Assembly (NCBI RefSeq): GCF_026212465.1
Contig: NC_080048.1
Span: 21,502,658-21,566,657, forward strand
DNA from: Amaranthus tricolor
Lineage: Eukaryota > Streptophyta > Magnoliopsida > Caryophyllales > Amaranthaceae
Length of the DNA: 64,000 nt
Direction of reading: 5' to 3'
Below the pieces are notes generated by a model. That model saw only the letters and a program-made list of their open reading frames with translations, ran no database searches and had not been told where the DNA came from. A program made the translations under genes and the position numbers. This document shows, one piece after another, positions 27,792 through 40,420 of the stretch (its first letter is position 1; each line of letters starts with the position of its first letter).

Positions 27792-28062
27792 TGTAACACC
27801 CCGGCCCCTAAGACCGCTGGTGACTACTCTTGGAGACTGTAGACTAGCCCCACAAACCAACACAAGTCTTTCCAGCGCACTTTGGCCTCACTCATGCGCA
27901 CCCGGGAAAACTTTCCAGGAGGTCACCCATCCTAAGATTGCTCTCCACCAAGCACGCTTAACTGTGGAGTTCTTAGCAAATGGGCTCCCTAGAAAAGAAG
28001 ATGCACCTTGTTGTTATGAGTAGTCTATCAATCCTTTTTCAAGCTAAATTAGGGGTATTACA
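27792..28062 (-). repeat. Cassandra LTR (3' LTR in element orientation)
   Basis: This 271-bp LTR begins tgtaacaccccggcccc and ends aggggtattaca on the + strand. It is the downstream LTR when the element is read on the minus strand. Confidence 0.93.
27905..27976 (-). other. 5S rRNA-like segment in Cassandra LTR
   Basis: On the minus strand the segment contains AGTTAAGCGTGCTTGG and GGATGGGTGACCTCCTGG, both matching conserved plant 5S rRNA and overlapping its internal RNA polymerase III promoter. It is not a functional 5S gene: the 5' third of 5S rRNA is not recognisable, and the stretch between the two motifs differs from 5S. Confidence 0.88.
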
Positions 28063-28077
28063 CTCACCCCCACTTAA
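28063..28077 (-). promoter_or_regulatory. Polypurine tract of Cassandra
   Basis: Minus-strand TTAAGTGGGGGTGAG abuts the 3' LTR, the expected place for the plus-strand primer of a retroelement. Confidence 0.75.
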
Positions 28078-28163
28078 GAATACAACGTCCTCGTTAGACC
28101 GTAACTTCAGGATCTTTTCCCCCGCTAGGTGCACTGAACACTATCAGCCACGGTCGCAGGGTT

Positions 28164-28175
28164 GCTCTGATACCA
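28164..28175 (-). promoter_or_regulatory. Primer-binding site of Cassandra
   Basis: Minus-strand TGGTATCAGAGC lies two bases after the 5' LTR. It is the common plant retroelement PBS complementary to the 3' end of initiator tRNA-Met. Confidence 0.9.
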
Positions 28176-28177
28176 TT

Positions 28178-28448
28178 TGTAACACCCCGGCCCCTCAGAC
28201 CGCTGGTGACTACTCTTGGAGACTGTAGACTAGCCCCACAAATCAACACAAGTCTTTCCAGCGCACTTTGGCCTCACTCGTGCGCACCCGGGAAAACTTC
28301 CCAGGAGGTCACCCATCCTAAGATTGCTCCCCACCAAGCACGCTTAACTGTGGAGTTCTTAGCAAATGGGCTCCCTAGAAAAAAAGATGCGCATTGTTGT
28401 TATGAGTAGTCTATCAATCCTTTTTCAAGCTAAATTTGGGGTATTACA
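28178..28448 (-). repeat. Cassandra LTR (5' LTR in element orientation)
   Basis: This 271-bp LTR has the same boundaries as 27792-28062. Differences by eye include ccctcagacc for ccctaagacc, caaatcaac for caaaccaac, and tttgggg for ttagggg. Its own 5S-like segment is at 28291-28362. Confidence 0.93.
28291..28362 (-). other. 5S rRNA-like segment in Cassandra LTR (second copy)
   Basis: This is the counterpart of 27905-27976 with the same 5S motifs. Here the + strand reads ttcccaggaggtcacccat, closer to the 5S form than the tttccagg of the other LTR. Confidence 0.88.
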
Positions 28449-31400
28449 ACGTGTTAAGTGTTTTTGGCACTTTCGCGCATGAAATAGCTCAAGCTTGGTT
28501 TGTTTTCCACGAAAGGTTGTACACAACACTATTTTGTATATAAGATTGTGTTGAAGTGGTTAGAATTTAAAATCATAGTCATATGCTAGAAATTATGTGT
28601 TAACTTGTGATTTTATGGGTTTTTATGCTTTTTTGGCACTTTCGCGCCTAAAGTAGCTCAAACTTTGTTTGTTTTGCACGAAACCTTGCACATAATGCTA
28701 TTTGGTATAAATTATTGTTTTGAAGTGGTTAAAATTTAATATTGTAGTTATATGATAGAAATTACGTGTTAAGTGTTTTTGGCACTTTCGCGCAAGAAAT
28801 AGCTCAAGCATGGTTTGTTTTCCACGAAAGGTTGTACACAACACTATTTTGTATATTATATTGTGTTGAAGTGGTTAGAATTAAAAATCATAGTCATATT
28901 CTACAACTTCCGTGTTAAATTGCGATTTTATGGGTTTTTAAGCCTTTTTGGCACTTTCGTGAATAAAGTAGCTTAGACTTGGTTTGATTTGCGCGAAATT
29001 TGGGACAGAAAACTATTTGGTATTTATTATTGGTATTTATTATTGCGTTCAAGTGGTTAGAATATAATATCATAGTCATATACTAAAAATTACATATTAA
29101 GTTGTGATTTAATAGGTTTTTAAGCTTTGTTGGCACTATAGCGCATAAAGTAGCTCAAACATGATTTTTTTTGCACGAAAAGTGGCACACAAAAGTATTT
29201 GTTATATATTATTGTGTAGAAATGTTTAGAATTTAAAATCATAGTCGTATGCTAGAAATTACGCGTTAAGTTGCGATTTTTTGGGTATTTATGCTTTTTT
29301 GGCACTTTCGCGCATAAAGTAGTTCAAACTTTGTTTGTTTTTCCACGAAACTTTGCACAAAACACTATTGTTATAACTTATGGTGTTGAAGTGGTTAGAA
29401 TTGAATATGATAGTTATATGCTAGAAAGTACGTGTTAAGTTGCGATTTTGTGTGTTTTTAGGTGTTTTTGGCATTTTCGCGCGTAAATTAGCTTAAACTT
29501 GGTTTGTTTTGAACAAAATTTGGCACACGACACTATTTGGTTTATATTATTTTGTTTACGTGGTTAGAATTCGATATCGTAGTCATATGCTAGAAGTTAC
29601 TTGTTTAGTTGTGATTTTATGCGTTTTTAAGCCTTTTTGGCACTTTCGCGCATAAAGTAGCGCAAACTTTATTTGTCTTGCCCGAAACATGGTACACAAC
29701 ACTATTTGGTATTTAGTATTGTGTAGAAGTGGTTAGAATTTAAAATCATAGTCATGTGCTAGAAATTACGTGTTAAGTTGCGTTTTTATGGGTTTTTATG
29801 CTATTTTGGCACTTTCGCGCATAAAGTAGCTCAAACTTTGTTTGTTATGCACGAAACCTTGCACACAACACTATTTGGTATAAATTATTGTTTTCAAGTG
29901 GTTAGAATTATGTATTGTAGTTATATGATAGAAATTACGTGTTAATTGTTTTTGGCACTTTCGAGCATGAAATAGCTCAAGCTTGGTTTGTTTTCCACGA
30001 AAGGTTGTACACAACACTATATTGTATATAAGATTGTGTTGAAGTGGTTAGAATTAAAAATCATAGTCATATTCTACAACTTTCGTGTTAAGTTGCGATT
30101 CTATGGGTTTTTAAGCCTTTTTGGCACTTTCGTGCATAAAGTAGCTTAGAATTGGTTTTATTTGCGCGAAACTTGGGACACAAAACTATTTGGTATATAT
30201 TATTGTGTTCAAGTGGTTAGAATATAATATCATAGTCATATACAAAAAATTACGTATTAAGTTGTGATTTTATAGGTTATTAAGCTTTGTTGGCACTATA
30301 GCGCATAAAGTAGCTCAAACATGGTTTCTTTTGCACGAAACATGGCACACAAAAGTATTTGTTATATATTATTGTGTAGAAAATGTTAGAATTTAAAATC
30401 ATAGTCGTATGCTAGAAATTACGTGTTAAGTTGCGATTTTATGGGTATTTATGCTTTTTTGGCACTTTCGCGCATAAAGTAGTTCAAACTTTGTTTGTTT
30501 TTCCACGAAACTTTGCACAAAACACTATTGTTATAACTTATGGTGTTGAAGTGGTTAGAATTGAATATAATAGTTATATGCTAGAAAGTACGTGTTAAGT
30601 TGCGATTTTATGGGTTTTTAAGTGTTTTTGGCATTTTCGCGCGTAAATTAGTTTAAACTTGGTTTGTTTTGAACAAAAGTTGGCACGCAACACTATTTGG
30701 TTTATATTATTTTGTTTACGGGGTTAGAATTCGATATCGTAGTCATATGCTAGAAATTACTTGTTTAGTTGTGATTTTATGCGTTTTTAAGCCTTTTTGG
30801 CACTTTCGCGCATAAAGTAGCTCAAACTTTTTTTGTCTTGCCCGAAACTTGGCACACAACACTATTTGGTATTTATTATTGTGTAGAAGTGGTTAGAATT
30901 TAAAATCATAGTCATATGCTAGAAATTACGTGTTAAGTTGCGATTTTATGGGTTTTTATGCTATTTTGGCACTTTCGCGCATAAAGTAGCTCAAACTTTG
31001 TTTGTTTTTCACGAAACCTTGCACAAAACACTGTTTGGTATAAATAATTGTGTTGAAGTGGTTTGAATTTAATATTGTAGTATTATGATAGAAATTACGT
31101 GTTAAGTGTTTTTGGCACTTTCGCGCATGAAATAGCTCAAGCTTGGTTTGTTTTCCACGAAAGATTGTACATTACACTATTTTGTATATAATATTGTGTT
31201 GAAGTGGTTAGAATTAAAAATCATAGTCATATTCTACAACTTCCGTGTCAAGCTGCGATTTTATGGGTTTTTAAGCCTTTTTGGCACTTTCGTGTATAAA
31301 GTAGCTTTGACTTGGTTTTATTTGCGTGAAACTTGGCACACAACACTATATAGTATTTATTATTTTGTTTACGTGGTTAGAATTCAATCGTAGTCATATG

Positions 31401-31529
31401 CTAGAAATTACGTGTTTAGTTGTGCTTTATGCGTTTTTAATCCTTTTTGGCACTTTCGCGCATAAATTTGCTTAAACTTGTTTTGTTTTGCACAAAAGTT
31501 CGCACACAACACTATTTGGTTTATATTAT
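28449..31529 (+). repeat. Satellite array, family A, between Cassandra and the LTR
   Basis: Resumes in the same monomer phase after the duplicated acgtg (28449-28453). Full HORs start with m1 at 29141 and 30301. Before them m6 passes directly into an m4-like monomer near 28560. A short local duplication (ggtatttattatt twice) occurs near 29020-29043. At about 31290-31390 an m7 monomer passes into m3. The array is then interrupted inside m3 at 31529. No genes seen. Confidence 0.95.
31525..31529. repeat. Target site duplication of the LTR insertion, left
   Basis: The sequence attat occurs here and at 34258-34262. Because the following bases also match, the duplication could be read as up to eight bases (attattgt), which would fit other element classes, so the boundary is slightly ambiguous. 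Confidence 0.8.
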
Positions 31530-33435
31530 TGTAGCAGAAGCGACACTCTCGATCCATAATTAACATTAATAATTATACTTAAGATAAATAATGCGAAAGT
31601 GTAAAACGCCAAACTGCTAAAAACCATTTAAACTAAAATTGTTCAAAGCATAAGTAAAAAAAAAATATCTTACAACTGAGAAAATATAAAATAAGGTTTA
31701 CTTAAATACGATAAAAAAAAAACTTAAGTACAATATAGTCATCAAGTAAAATCATTGAATCTAAGTCCTCGATAGAATAATTAAAGTTGCGGCCTGGATC
31801 GAAACCTGAGATAAATTTTCCTGCAAAATACTGTCATCCATAATATGGATGACAGCCGATTTAATCGGTCAGCGATAAAGCCGAGTACAATTTTCTCAAC
31901 AAGCTTATGATGCGATAGTTAAATCATGCTTACAGAATAATCATCAAGCACAATATAGAAGGTTATTACTCATTATTGACCTTTACTAAGCCATTAAGTT
32001 ACATTCTCAGTACTTGCAGAAGTTCATTACTGCTACTAAATACTTGGTAACCTTAATGCTTATTTAATCTAGTTCAATTATGCCTCATAGCTTTACCATC
32101 ATAGCACATCACAAGATCACAACCATAATGACAACTGATATATGTAAGGGTCTGGTTAGGTGAGGACCGTAGTCCTAAACCCTAACTGTGGTGGGAGTCG
32201 TCACTCCTCTCAATACTGTTATGCTCGAGACTTCACAGGATGGGTTTTTCTTGGACCCCCTGTCTGACACCGCATTTTACGTGCCGGCTAACACGGACGC
32301 CGGGATTTTACATGCCGGTCCATGGTTCGACGTTACCTTACTATCAGAGTCATACAATCAATATCATGCAATATCAAACAAGACTCTTAACCGAAATAGT
32401 TTACATTCTTATAAGTCAAACTTCCACTAGTCAAATTTTTGACAATTCTACCCTTTTAATAGAAACAAATTACTAGTATCTAATAAATTAATATTAATTA
32501 AATAACAAATTTTCGTAGCTATACTAAGATTCCTGAGGCTAAACTAAGTCATTATTGTGTCATAAATAATCATAACAGTCAAGGGTAATATTTCTAAGTA
32601 CTTAATAACATATTTTATCAAATAACCTATAAAATAGGAAAACGGATCTATCATCACTATAAAAATAACATAATCCGACAAGTTATTAAGGGTCCAAAAT
32701 CTATATGAAATGAGTTTTCAAGAAAAACAATGCTAAGCATTTTAACAAATTTGTTTGACTATTTTACCAATAAACCGATTAAAAATTTATCAAAACACCA
32801 AGATGATATAGAATCATTTTAAACACATAAGTTTATTTAACTAGTAAAATTCATATATATTTATATTATCATATTAATCAATAATTTCCATATATATGAC
32901 TTTTTTTTCGAGTGTCCCAAAAGTATTATTGTTTTGACGAAAATATCACTAAACTGGATATGACTTTAATATTACCATATAAAGTTTAAATGACTAAAAT
33001 AAAATCATGTTGATCATGCTTTTATATTATCGAGTAACCATACATAAATATCACATAACGAGAAAGTTAAGAAAATGTATACCATTTTCCTCCGAAGGTG
33101 GTGCTAAACCAAGTAAGAGAATAATAATAGGAAAATAAGAACTTTAAAGAAATAAGCTCCAAAAGAGAAAGTCTTCAAGGCTCCAAGCTTCAAAGGAGTA
33201 GATCTTCAATTACCCAAAAGAAAATGATATCCAAACTCCAAAAGATAATACTTGACTTTTCAAAAGTTGATGATTATTGGCTTAAGAAGTGATAAGATTA
33301 AACTCCATCTTCATTTGATTCTTCAACAAATAAAAGGGTATAAAGTTAGTAAGATGTTAATGAAGTGAAGATATAAGAAAGAATGGTAGAAAGATTTGAT
33401 GATGGGGGTGCAAGTTATCTCATGGCTAAGGAGGG

Positions 33436-33450
33436 GTATTTATAATGGGT
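33436..33450 (-). promoter_or_regulatory. Candidate TATA box of the LTR
   Basis: On the minus strand TATAAATACCCCTCC is a strong plant TATA element; transcription would run leftwards, towards decreasing coordinates. Its place inside the putative LTR divides a U3-like part (right) from R-U5 (left). Confidence 0.6.
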
Positions 33451-33989
33451 TTTGGGAAACTTTTTAGTTTATAAGATTGTATGAAAAAGAAGGTTAACTT
33501 GTGTAAGTGATTTAGAGTGTGTAAGTGAATGTGTAAGAGTTGGAGTGTGTAAGTGGATGTGTAAGAGTTTGGAGATAGAAGAAGGTTAACTTGTGTAAGG
33601 AAATGGTGATAGCTTGTGTAAGTGATGAACATTATGGATTGATGTAGAAAGTATTTTGATTCATCAAATTTTTGTTCTAGTTTATGCTAGTGAAATGTTT
33701 TATATTAATGGGAAAGTATGATTAAGGTTTGATTTTGAAAATATGATAGTTTACTTAGAAAATTTTAGTTAAAACTATACTTAAAGTTAATAAGAAAAAT
33801 ATAGTTAATTTTTAGGTATAAAATAATTAAATCAAAGTTGTAAAGTTAAAATGATAAGTAGTAAAGTTAGTTTAAGGAAACGAAATTGAAACGTAACGTT
33901 TTAATAAAACCGTAAATATAATATTAAAATTTTACTTTTTGTAGTATAAAATAATAAAATAATATTTTAGTGCTTATAAAGAAATTTAA

Positions 33990-34106
<117 letters not shown>

Positions 34107-34257
34107 AGTTTAATATTTGGAAGAAATTACAAAAATCGGAATAAGGTTTAGGAATTAAAGGTGATTTGAATTAGATAACCAAAGGATTAGGAATTCGAAA
34201 AGAAATTTTGGAATAATTAATCGAAAGATTAAGATTAAGAAATTTGAGCCTGTTAAA

Positions 34258-34262
34258 ATTAT
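34258..34262. repeat. Target site duplication of the LTR insertion, right
   Basis: Right copy of attat, followed directly by tgtgtttacgtgg, the continuation of the interrupted m3 monomer. Confidence 0.8.
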
Positions 34263-37200
34263 TGTGTTTACGTGGTTAGAATTCGATATCGTAGTCATAT
34301 GCTAGAAATTACGTGTTTAGTTGTGATTTTATGCGTTTAAGCCTTTTTCGCACTTTCGCGCATAAAGTAGCTCAAACGTGATTTGTCTTGCACGAAACGT
34401 GGCACACAACACTATTTGGTATATATTATTGTGTAGAAGTGGTTAGAATTTAAAATCATAGTCATATGCTAGAAATTATGTGTTAAGTTGCGATTTTATA
34501 GGTTTTTATGCTATTTTAGCACTTTCGCGCCTAAAGTATGTTAAACTTTGTTTGTTTTGCACGAAACCTTGCACACAACACTATTTGGTGTAAATTATTG
34601 TGTTGAAGTGGTTAGAATTTAATATTGTAGTTATATGATAGAAATTACGTGTTAAGTGTTTTTGGCAATTTCGCGCATGAAGTAGCTCAATCTTGGTTTG
34701 TTTTCCACGAAAGGTTGTACACAACACTATTTTGTATATAATATTGTGTTGAAGTGGTTAGAATTAAAAATCATAGTCATATTCTACAATTTTCGTGTTA
34801 TGTTGCGATTTTATGGGTTATTAAGCCTTTTTGGCACTTTCGTGCATAAAGTAGCTTAGACTTGGTTTGATTTGCGCGAAACTTGGCACACAACACTATT
34901 TTGGTATATATTATTTTGTTTACGTGGTTAGAATTCGATATCGTAGTCATATGCTAGAAATTTCGTGTTTAGTTGTGACTTTATGCGTTTTTAAGCCTTT
35001 TTGACACTTTCGCGCATAAAGTAGCTCAAACTTGGTTTGTCTTGCACGAAACTTGGCACACAACACTATTTGGTATATATTATTGTGTAGAAGTGGTTAT
35101 AAATTAAAATCATAGTCATATGCTAGAAATTACGTGTTAACTTGCGATTTTATTGGTTTTTATGCTATTTTGGCATTTTCGCGCCTAAAGTATCTCTAAC
35201 TTTGTTTGTTTTGCACGAAACCTTGCACAGAATAGTATCTGGTATATATTATTGTGTTGAAGTGCTTAAAATTTAATATTGTAGTTATATGATAGAAATT
35301 ACGTGTTAAGTGTTTTTGGCACTTTCGTGCATGAAATAGCTCAAGCATGGTTTGTTTTCCACGAAAGGTTGTGCACAACACTATTTTGAATATGATATTG
35401 TGTTGAAGTGGTTAGAATTAAAAATCATAGTCATATTCTACAACTTCCGTGTTAAGTTGCGATTTTATGGGTTTTTAAGCCTTTTTGGCACTTTCGTGAA
35501 TAAAGTAGCTTAGACTTGGTTTGATTTGCACGAAACTTGGGACACAAAACTATTTGGTATATATTATTGTGTTCCAGTGGTTAGAATATAATATAATAGT
35601 CATATACTAAAAATTACGTATTAAGTTGTGATTTAATAGGTTTTTAAGCTTTGTTGGCACTATAGTGCATAAAGTAGCTCAAACATGGTTTGTTTTGCAC
35701 GAAACATGGCACACAACAGTATTTTTTATATATTATTGTGTAGAAATGGTTAGAATTTAAAATCTTTGTCGTATGCTAGACATTACGTGTTAAGTTGCGA
35801 TTTTATGGGTATTTATGCTTTTTTGGCACTTTCGCGCATAAATTAGTTCAAACTATTGTTATAACTTATGGTGTTGAAGTGGTTAGAATTGAATATGATA
35901 GTTATATGCTAGAAAGTACGTGTTAAGTTGCGATTTTATGTGTTTTTAAGTGTTTTTGGCTTTTTCGCGCGTAAATTAACTTAAACTTGGTTTGTTTTGA
36001 ACAAAAGTTGGCACACAACACTATTTGGTTTATATTATTTTGTTTACGTGGTTAGAATTCGATATCGTATTCATATGCTAGAAGATACTTGTTTAGTAGT
36101 GATTTTATGCGTTTTTAAGCCTTTTAGGCACTTTCGCGCCTAAAGTAGCTCAAACTTTATTTGTGTTGCCCGAAACGTGGCACACAACACTATTTGGTAT
36201 TTATTATTGTGTAGATGTGGTTAGAATTTAAAATCATAGTCATATGCTAGAAATTACGTGTTAAGTTGTGATTTTATGGGTTTTTATGCTATTTTAGCAC
36301 TTTCGCGCCTAAAGTAGGTTAAACTTTGTTTGTTTTGCACGAAACCTTGCACACAACACTATTTGGTATAAAATAATATGTTGAAGTGGATAGAATTTAA
36401 TATTGTAGTTATATGATAGAAATTACGTGTTAAGTGTTTTTGGCACTTTCGCGCATGAAATAGCTCAAGCTTGGTTTGTTTTCCACGAAAGGTTGTACAC
36501 AACACTATTTTGTATATAATATTGTGTTGAAGTGGTTAGAATTAAAAATCATAGTCATATTGTACAACTTCCGTGTCAAGTTGCAATTTATGGGTTTTTA
36601 AGCCTTTTTGGCACTTTCGTGCATAAAGTAGCTTTGACTTGGTTTTATTTGGGCAAAACTTGGCACACAACACTATTTGGTATATATTATTTTGTTTACG
36701 TGGTTAGAATTCAATATCGTAGTCATATGCTAGAAATTACGTGTTTAGTTGTGATTTTATGCGATTTTAAGCCTTTTTGGCACTTTCGCGCATAAAGTAG
36801 CTTAAACTTGGTTTGTTTTGCACGCAACTTGGCATACAAAACTATTTGGTATACATTATTGTATTGAAGGGGTTTAGAATTGAAAATCATAGTCATATGC
36901 TAGACATTACGTGTTAAGTATCGATTTTCTGGGTTTTTAAGCATTTCTGGAACTTTCGTGCATAAAGTAGCTCAAACATGGTTTATTTTACACGAAACAT
37001 GGCACACAACACTATTTGGTATATATTATTGTGTTGAAGTGGTTAGAATTAAAAATCACAGTCATATGCAAGAAATTACGTGTTAAGTTGCGATCTAATG
37101 AGGTTTTTATGCCTTTTTGGCACATTCGTGCATAAAGTAGCTCAAACTTGGTTTGTTTTGCATAAAACTCGGCACACAACACTATTTGGTATATATTATT

Positions 37201-37488
37201 GTGTTGAAGTGGTTAGAAATGAATATCATAGTCATATGCTAGAAATTACGTGTTGAGTTGAGATTTTATGGGTTTTTAAGTGTTTTTGGCACTTTCGCTC
37301 ATAAAATAGCTAAAATTTGGTTTGTTTTGCACGAAACTTTGAACACAATACTATTTGGAATATATTATTGTTTTAAAGTGGATAGAATTAAATTTCATAG
37401 TCATATTCTAGAAATTACGTGTTTAGTTGCGATTTTATTTGTTCTTAAACCTTTTTGGAACTATCGTGCATAAAGTAGCTCAAACATG

Positions 37489-37509
37489 TTTTTTTTTTTT
37501 TTTTTTTTT
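37489..37509 (+). repeat. Poly-T tract inside a satellite monomer
   Basis: A run of 21 T replaces the usual ggtttgttttg segment of the monomer. Confidence 0.95.
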
Positions 37510-38099
37510 CCGCGAAACCTTACACAGAACAGTATTTGGTATATATATTGTGTTGAAGTGGTTAGAATTGAAAATCTCTTTCATATGCTAGAAATTATGT
37601 GTTAAGTTGCGATTTTATGATTTTTTAGCACTTTTGCGCATAAAGTAGCTCAAACATGGTTTGATTTGCACGAAACTTGGCACACAACACTATTTGATAT
37701 ATATTATTTTCTTGAAGTGGTTAGAATTTAAAATCATAGTCATATGGTAAAAAATACGTGTTAAGTGGCGATTTTATGGGTTTGTAAGCTTTTTTGGCAG
37801 TTTTGCGCATAAAGTAGCTCAAACTTGGTTTTTTTTACACGAAGCTTGGCACACAACACTATTTGGTATTTATCATTTTTTTTGAAGTAGTTACACTTGA
37901 AAATCATAGTTATATGTTAGAAATTACGTGCTAACTTGTGATTTTATGGGTTTTTAAGCCTTTTTGGAACTTTCGCGCATAAAGTAGCTCAAACTTTGTT
38001 TGTTTTACACGAAACCTTGCACACTACCCTATTTGGTATAAATTATTGTGTTGAAGTGGTTAGAATTTAATATCATAGTTATATGTTAGAAATTACGTG

Positions 38100-38690
38100 T
38101 TAAGTGTTTTTGGCACTTTCGCGCATGAAATAGCTCAAGCATGGTTTGTTTTCCACGAAAGGTTGTGCACAACACTATTTCGTATATTATATTGTGTTAA
38201 AGTGGTTAGAATTAAAAATCATAGTCATATTCTACAACTTCCGTGTTAAGTTGCGATTTTATGGGTTTTTAAGCCTTTTTGGCACTTTCGTGAATAAAGT
38301 AGCTTAGACTTGGTTTGATTTGCGCGAAACATGGGACACAAAACTATTTGGTATTTATTATTGTGTTCAAGTGGTTAGAGTATAATATCATAGTCATATA
38401 CTAAAAATTACGTATTAAGTTTTGATTTAATAGGTTTTTAAGCTTTGTTGGCACTATAGCGCATAAAGTAGCTCAAACATGGTTTCTTTTGCACGAAACA
38501 TGGCACACAACAGTATTTGTTATATATTATTGTGTAGAAATGGTTAGAATTTAAAATCATAGTTGTATGCTAGAAATTATGTGTTAAGTTGCGATTTTAT
38601 GGGTATTTATGCTTTTTTGGCACTTTCGCGCATAAAGTAGTTCAAACTTTGTTTGTTTTTCCACGAAACTTTGCACAAAACACTATTGTT
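38100..38690 (+). repeat. Island of homogenised family-A HOR
   Basis: This segment (m6, m7, m1 and part of m2; m1 at 38459) carries the private variants of the 10-20 kb HOR run: gttgtgcacaac, ttcgtatattat, tgttaaagtgg, acatgggacac, agagtataat, and m1 with gttgtatgctag and aattatgtg. The flanking monomers are much more diverged. Confidence 0.8.
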
Positions 38691-39739
38691 ATAATTTATT
38701 GTGTTGAAGTGGTTAGAATTGAATATCATAGTTATATGGTAGAAAGTACGTGTTAAGTTGCGATTTTATGGGTTTTATAGTGTTTTTGGCATTTTCGCGC
38801 GTAAATTAGGTTAAACTTGGTTTGTTTTGCACAAAAGTTGACACACAACACTATTTGGTTTATACTATTGTGTTTTACGTGGTTAGAATTCGATATCGTA
38901 GTCATATGCTAGAAATTACGTGTTTTGTTGTGCTTTTATGCGTTTTTAAGCCTTTTTGGCACTTTCGCGCATAAAGTAGCTCAAACCTGGTTTGTCTTGC
39001 ACGAAACCTGGCACACAACACTATTTGGTATATATTATTTTGTTTACGTGGTTAGAATTCAATATCGTAGTCATATGCTAGACATTACGTGTTAAGTTGC
39101 GATTTTATGGGTTCTTGAGCTTTTATGGCACTTTCGCGCCTAAAGTAGCTCAAACTTGGTTTGTCTTGCACGAAACTTGGCACACAACACTATTTGGTAT
39201 ATATTATTGTGTAGAAGTGGTTAGAATTTAAAATCATAGTCATATGCTAGAAATTACGTGTTAAGTTGCGATTTTATGGGTTTTTATGGTATTTTGGCAC
39301 TTTCGCGCCTAAAGTAGGTCAAACTTTGTTTGTTTTGCACGAAACCTTGCACACAACACTATTTGGTATAAAATATTATTTTGAAGTGGTTAGAATTTAA
39401 TATTGTAGTTATATGATAGAAATTACGTGTTAAGTGTTTTTGGCACTTTCGCGCTTGAAATAGCTCAAGCTTGGTTTGTTTTCCACGAAAGGTTGTACAC
39501 AACACTATTTTGTATATAATATTGTGTTGAAGTGGTTAGAATTAAAAATCATAGTCATATTCTACAACATCCGTGTTAAGTTGCGATTTTATGGGTTTTT
39601 AAGCCTTTTTGGCACTTTCGTGCATAAAGTAGCTTAGACTTGGTTTGATTTGCGCGAAACTTAGGAAACAAAACTATTTGGTATATATTATTGTGTTCAA
39701 GTGGTTAGAATATAATATCAGTCATATACTAAAAATTAC

Positions 39740-40420
39740 CACTAGTGGAAAAAATCTCATTTGCTGCTTCTCATTTGCTGCGGTTTTTGTTTATTCGCAG
39801 CAATAAATCGGAAAAAGGAATTATAAAAAAAAAAAGAACACTTAATTGCTGCGGTTTTTGATTGTGACCGCAGCAAATAATCATTAAAAATGCTTAATTG
39901 CTGCGGTTATGTATTGGGCCCGCAGCAAATAACTTTACAGCAAATAACTACAGCTAAATAACAATATGGAAAGCATTTATTGCTGCGGTTTTCTTCCTTG
40001 ACCGCAGCAAATATCCCTTGTTTATTTAATTTTTTTTTTTAAAACCCGCCTTTTTATTATAACGTTTCATTCTCTTGTCTTCTTCATCGAAAACTGCATA
40101 CACACTGTACCATTGTCTTCTTCAACTTCTTCTTCTTCAAGTTCCATTCCTCTTCAATTTCGCATACACGAAAAACCCACACGGTTCTTCAAGTTCGTAA
40201 ATTACATTCTTCTTCAACTTCCTTCTTCTTGTTCAAGTAAGTTCTTTAAACCTATTTCAATATAAAAGAATTAGAAAAAAAATAGAAAACATTAATTGCT
40301 GCGGTTTTGTGTTTGACCGCAGCAAAAACCCACATTTAATTGCTCCGGTTCTTTATTAACCGCAACAAATACTCCCATCTTCACTTAATTGCTGCGGTTA
40401 GTGCTTTGCCCGCAGCACTT
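39740..40420 (+). repeat. CACTA terminal motif and subterminal hairpin repeats
   Basis: After the terminal CACTAGTGG come repeated units with arms ATTGCTGCGGTT and ACCGCAGCAAAT and 8-12 bp spacers. Clear units lie at about 39844-39878, 39898-39930, 39979-40012, 40294-40326, 40339-40370 (one arm mutated to tgctccgg) and 40388-40418, with a less perfect one at 39764-39795. In En/Spm elements, short subterminal repeats bind the element's own regulatory protein (established); the same role here is inferred. Confidence 0.85.

Larger units (their letters stand above)
27792..28448 (-). mobile_element. Cassandra-type TRIM retrotransposon
   Basis: A non-coding 657-bp element with two 271-bp direct LTRs and a 115-bp internal region, flanked by a perfect 5-bp target duplication (acgtg). 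Read on the minus strand, each LTR starts TGTAATACCCC and ends GGGGTGTTACA. The primer-binding site TGGTATCAGAGC follows the 5' LTR and a purine-rich tract precedes the 3' LTR. Both LTRs carry a stretch closely resembling plant 5S rRNA, the hallmark of the Cassandra family (established knowledge). It has no coding capacity, so mobilisation would have needed enzymes from another retrotransposon. By eye the two LTRs differ at about nine positions, so the insertion is not recent. The open frames across it are fortuitous. Confidence 0.93.
34263..39739 (+). repeat. Satellite array, family A to transitional
   Basis: The array resumes in the m3 monomer interrupted at 31529. Family-A monomer types (m3, m4, m5, m6, m7/m3 hybrid, m1, m2) are recognisable up to about 36800. 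From 36800 to 38100 the monomers are diverged and do not fit the 7-mer order. From 38100 to about 38690 sequence of the homogenised 10-20 kb type returns, followed by further rearranged family-A monomers up to the CACTA insertion. No gene seen. Confidence 0.93.

Noticed and set aside
27905..27976. A 5S rRNA gene on the minus strand
   Set aside because: Only the middle and 3' portion resembles 5S and it lies inside an LTR; there are no tandem 5S units or spacers. It is Cassandra sequence.
27775..28409. Three overlapping frames across the Cassandra element
   Set aside because: They cover the non-coding LTRs and 5S-like sequence of a TRIM, which has no coding capacity.
32188..32476. Overlapping ~80-residue frames in the putative solo LTR
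   Set aside because: No recognisable domain; they lie in LTR-like non-coding sequence and overlap one another in different frames.
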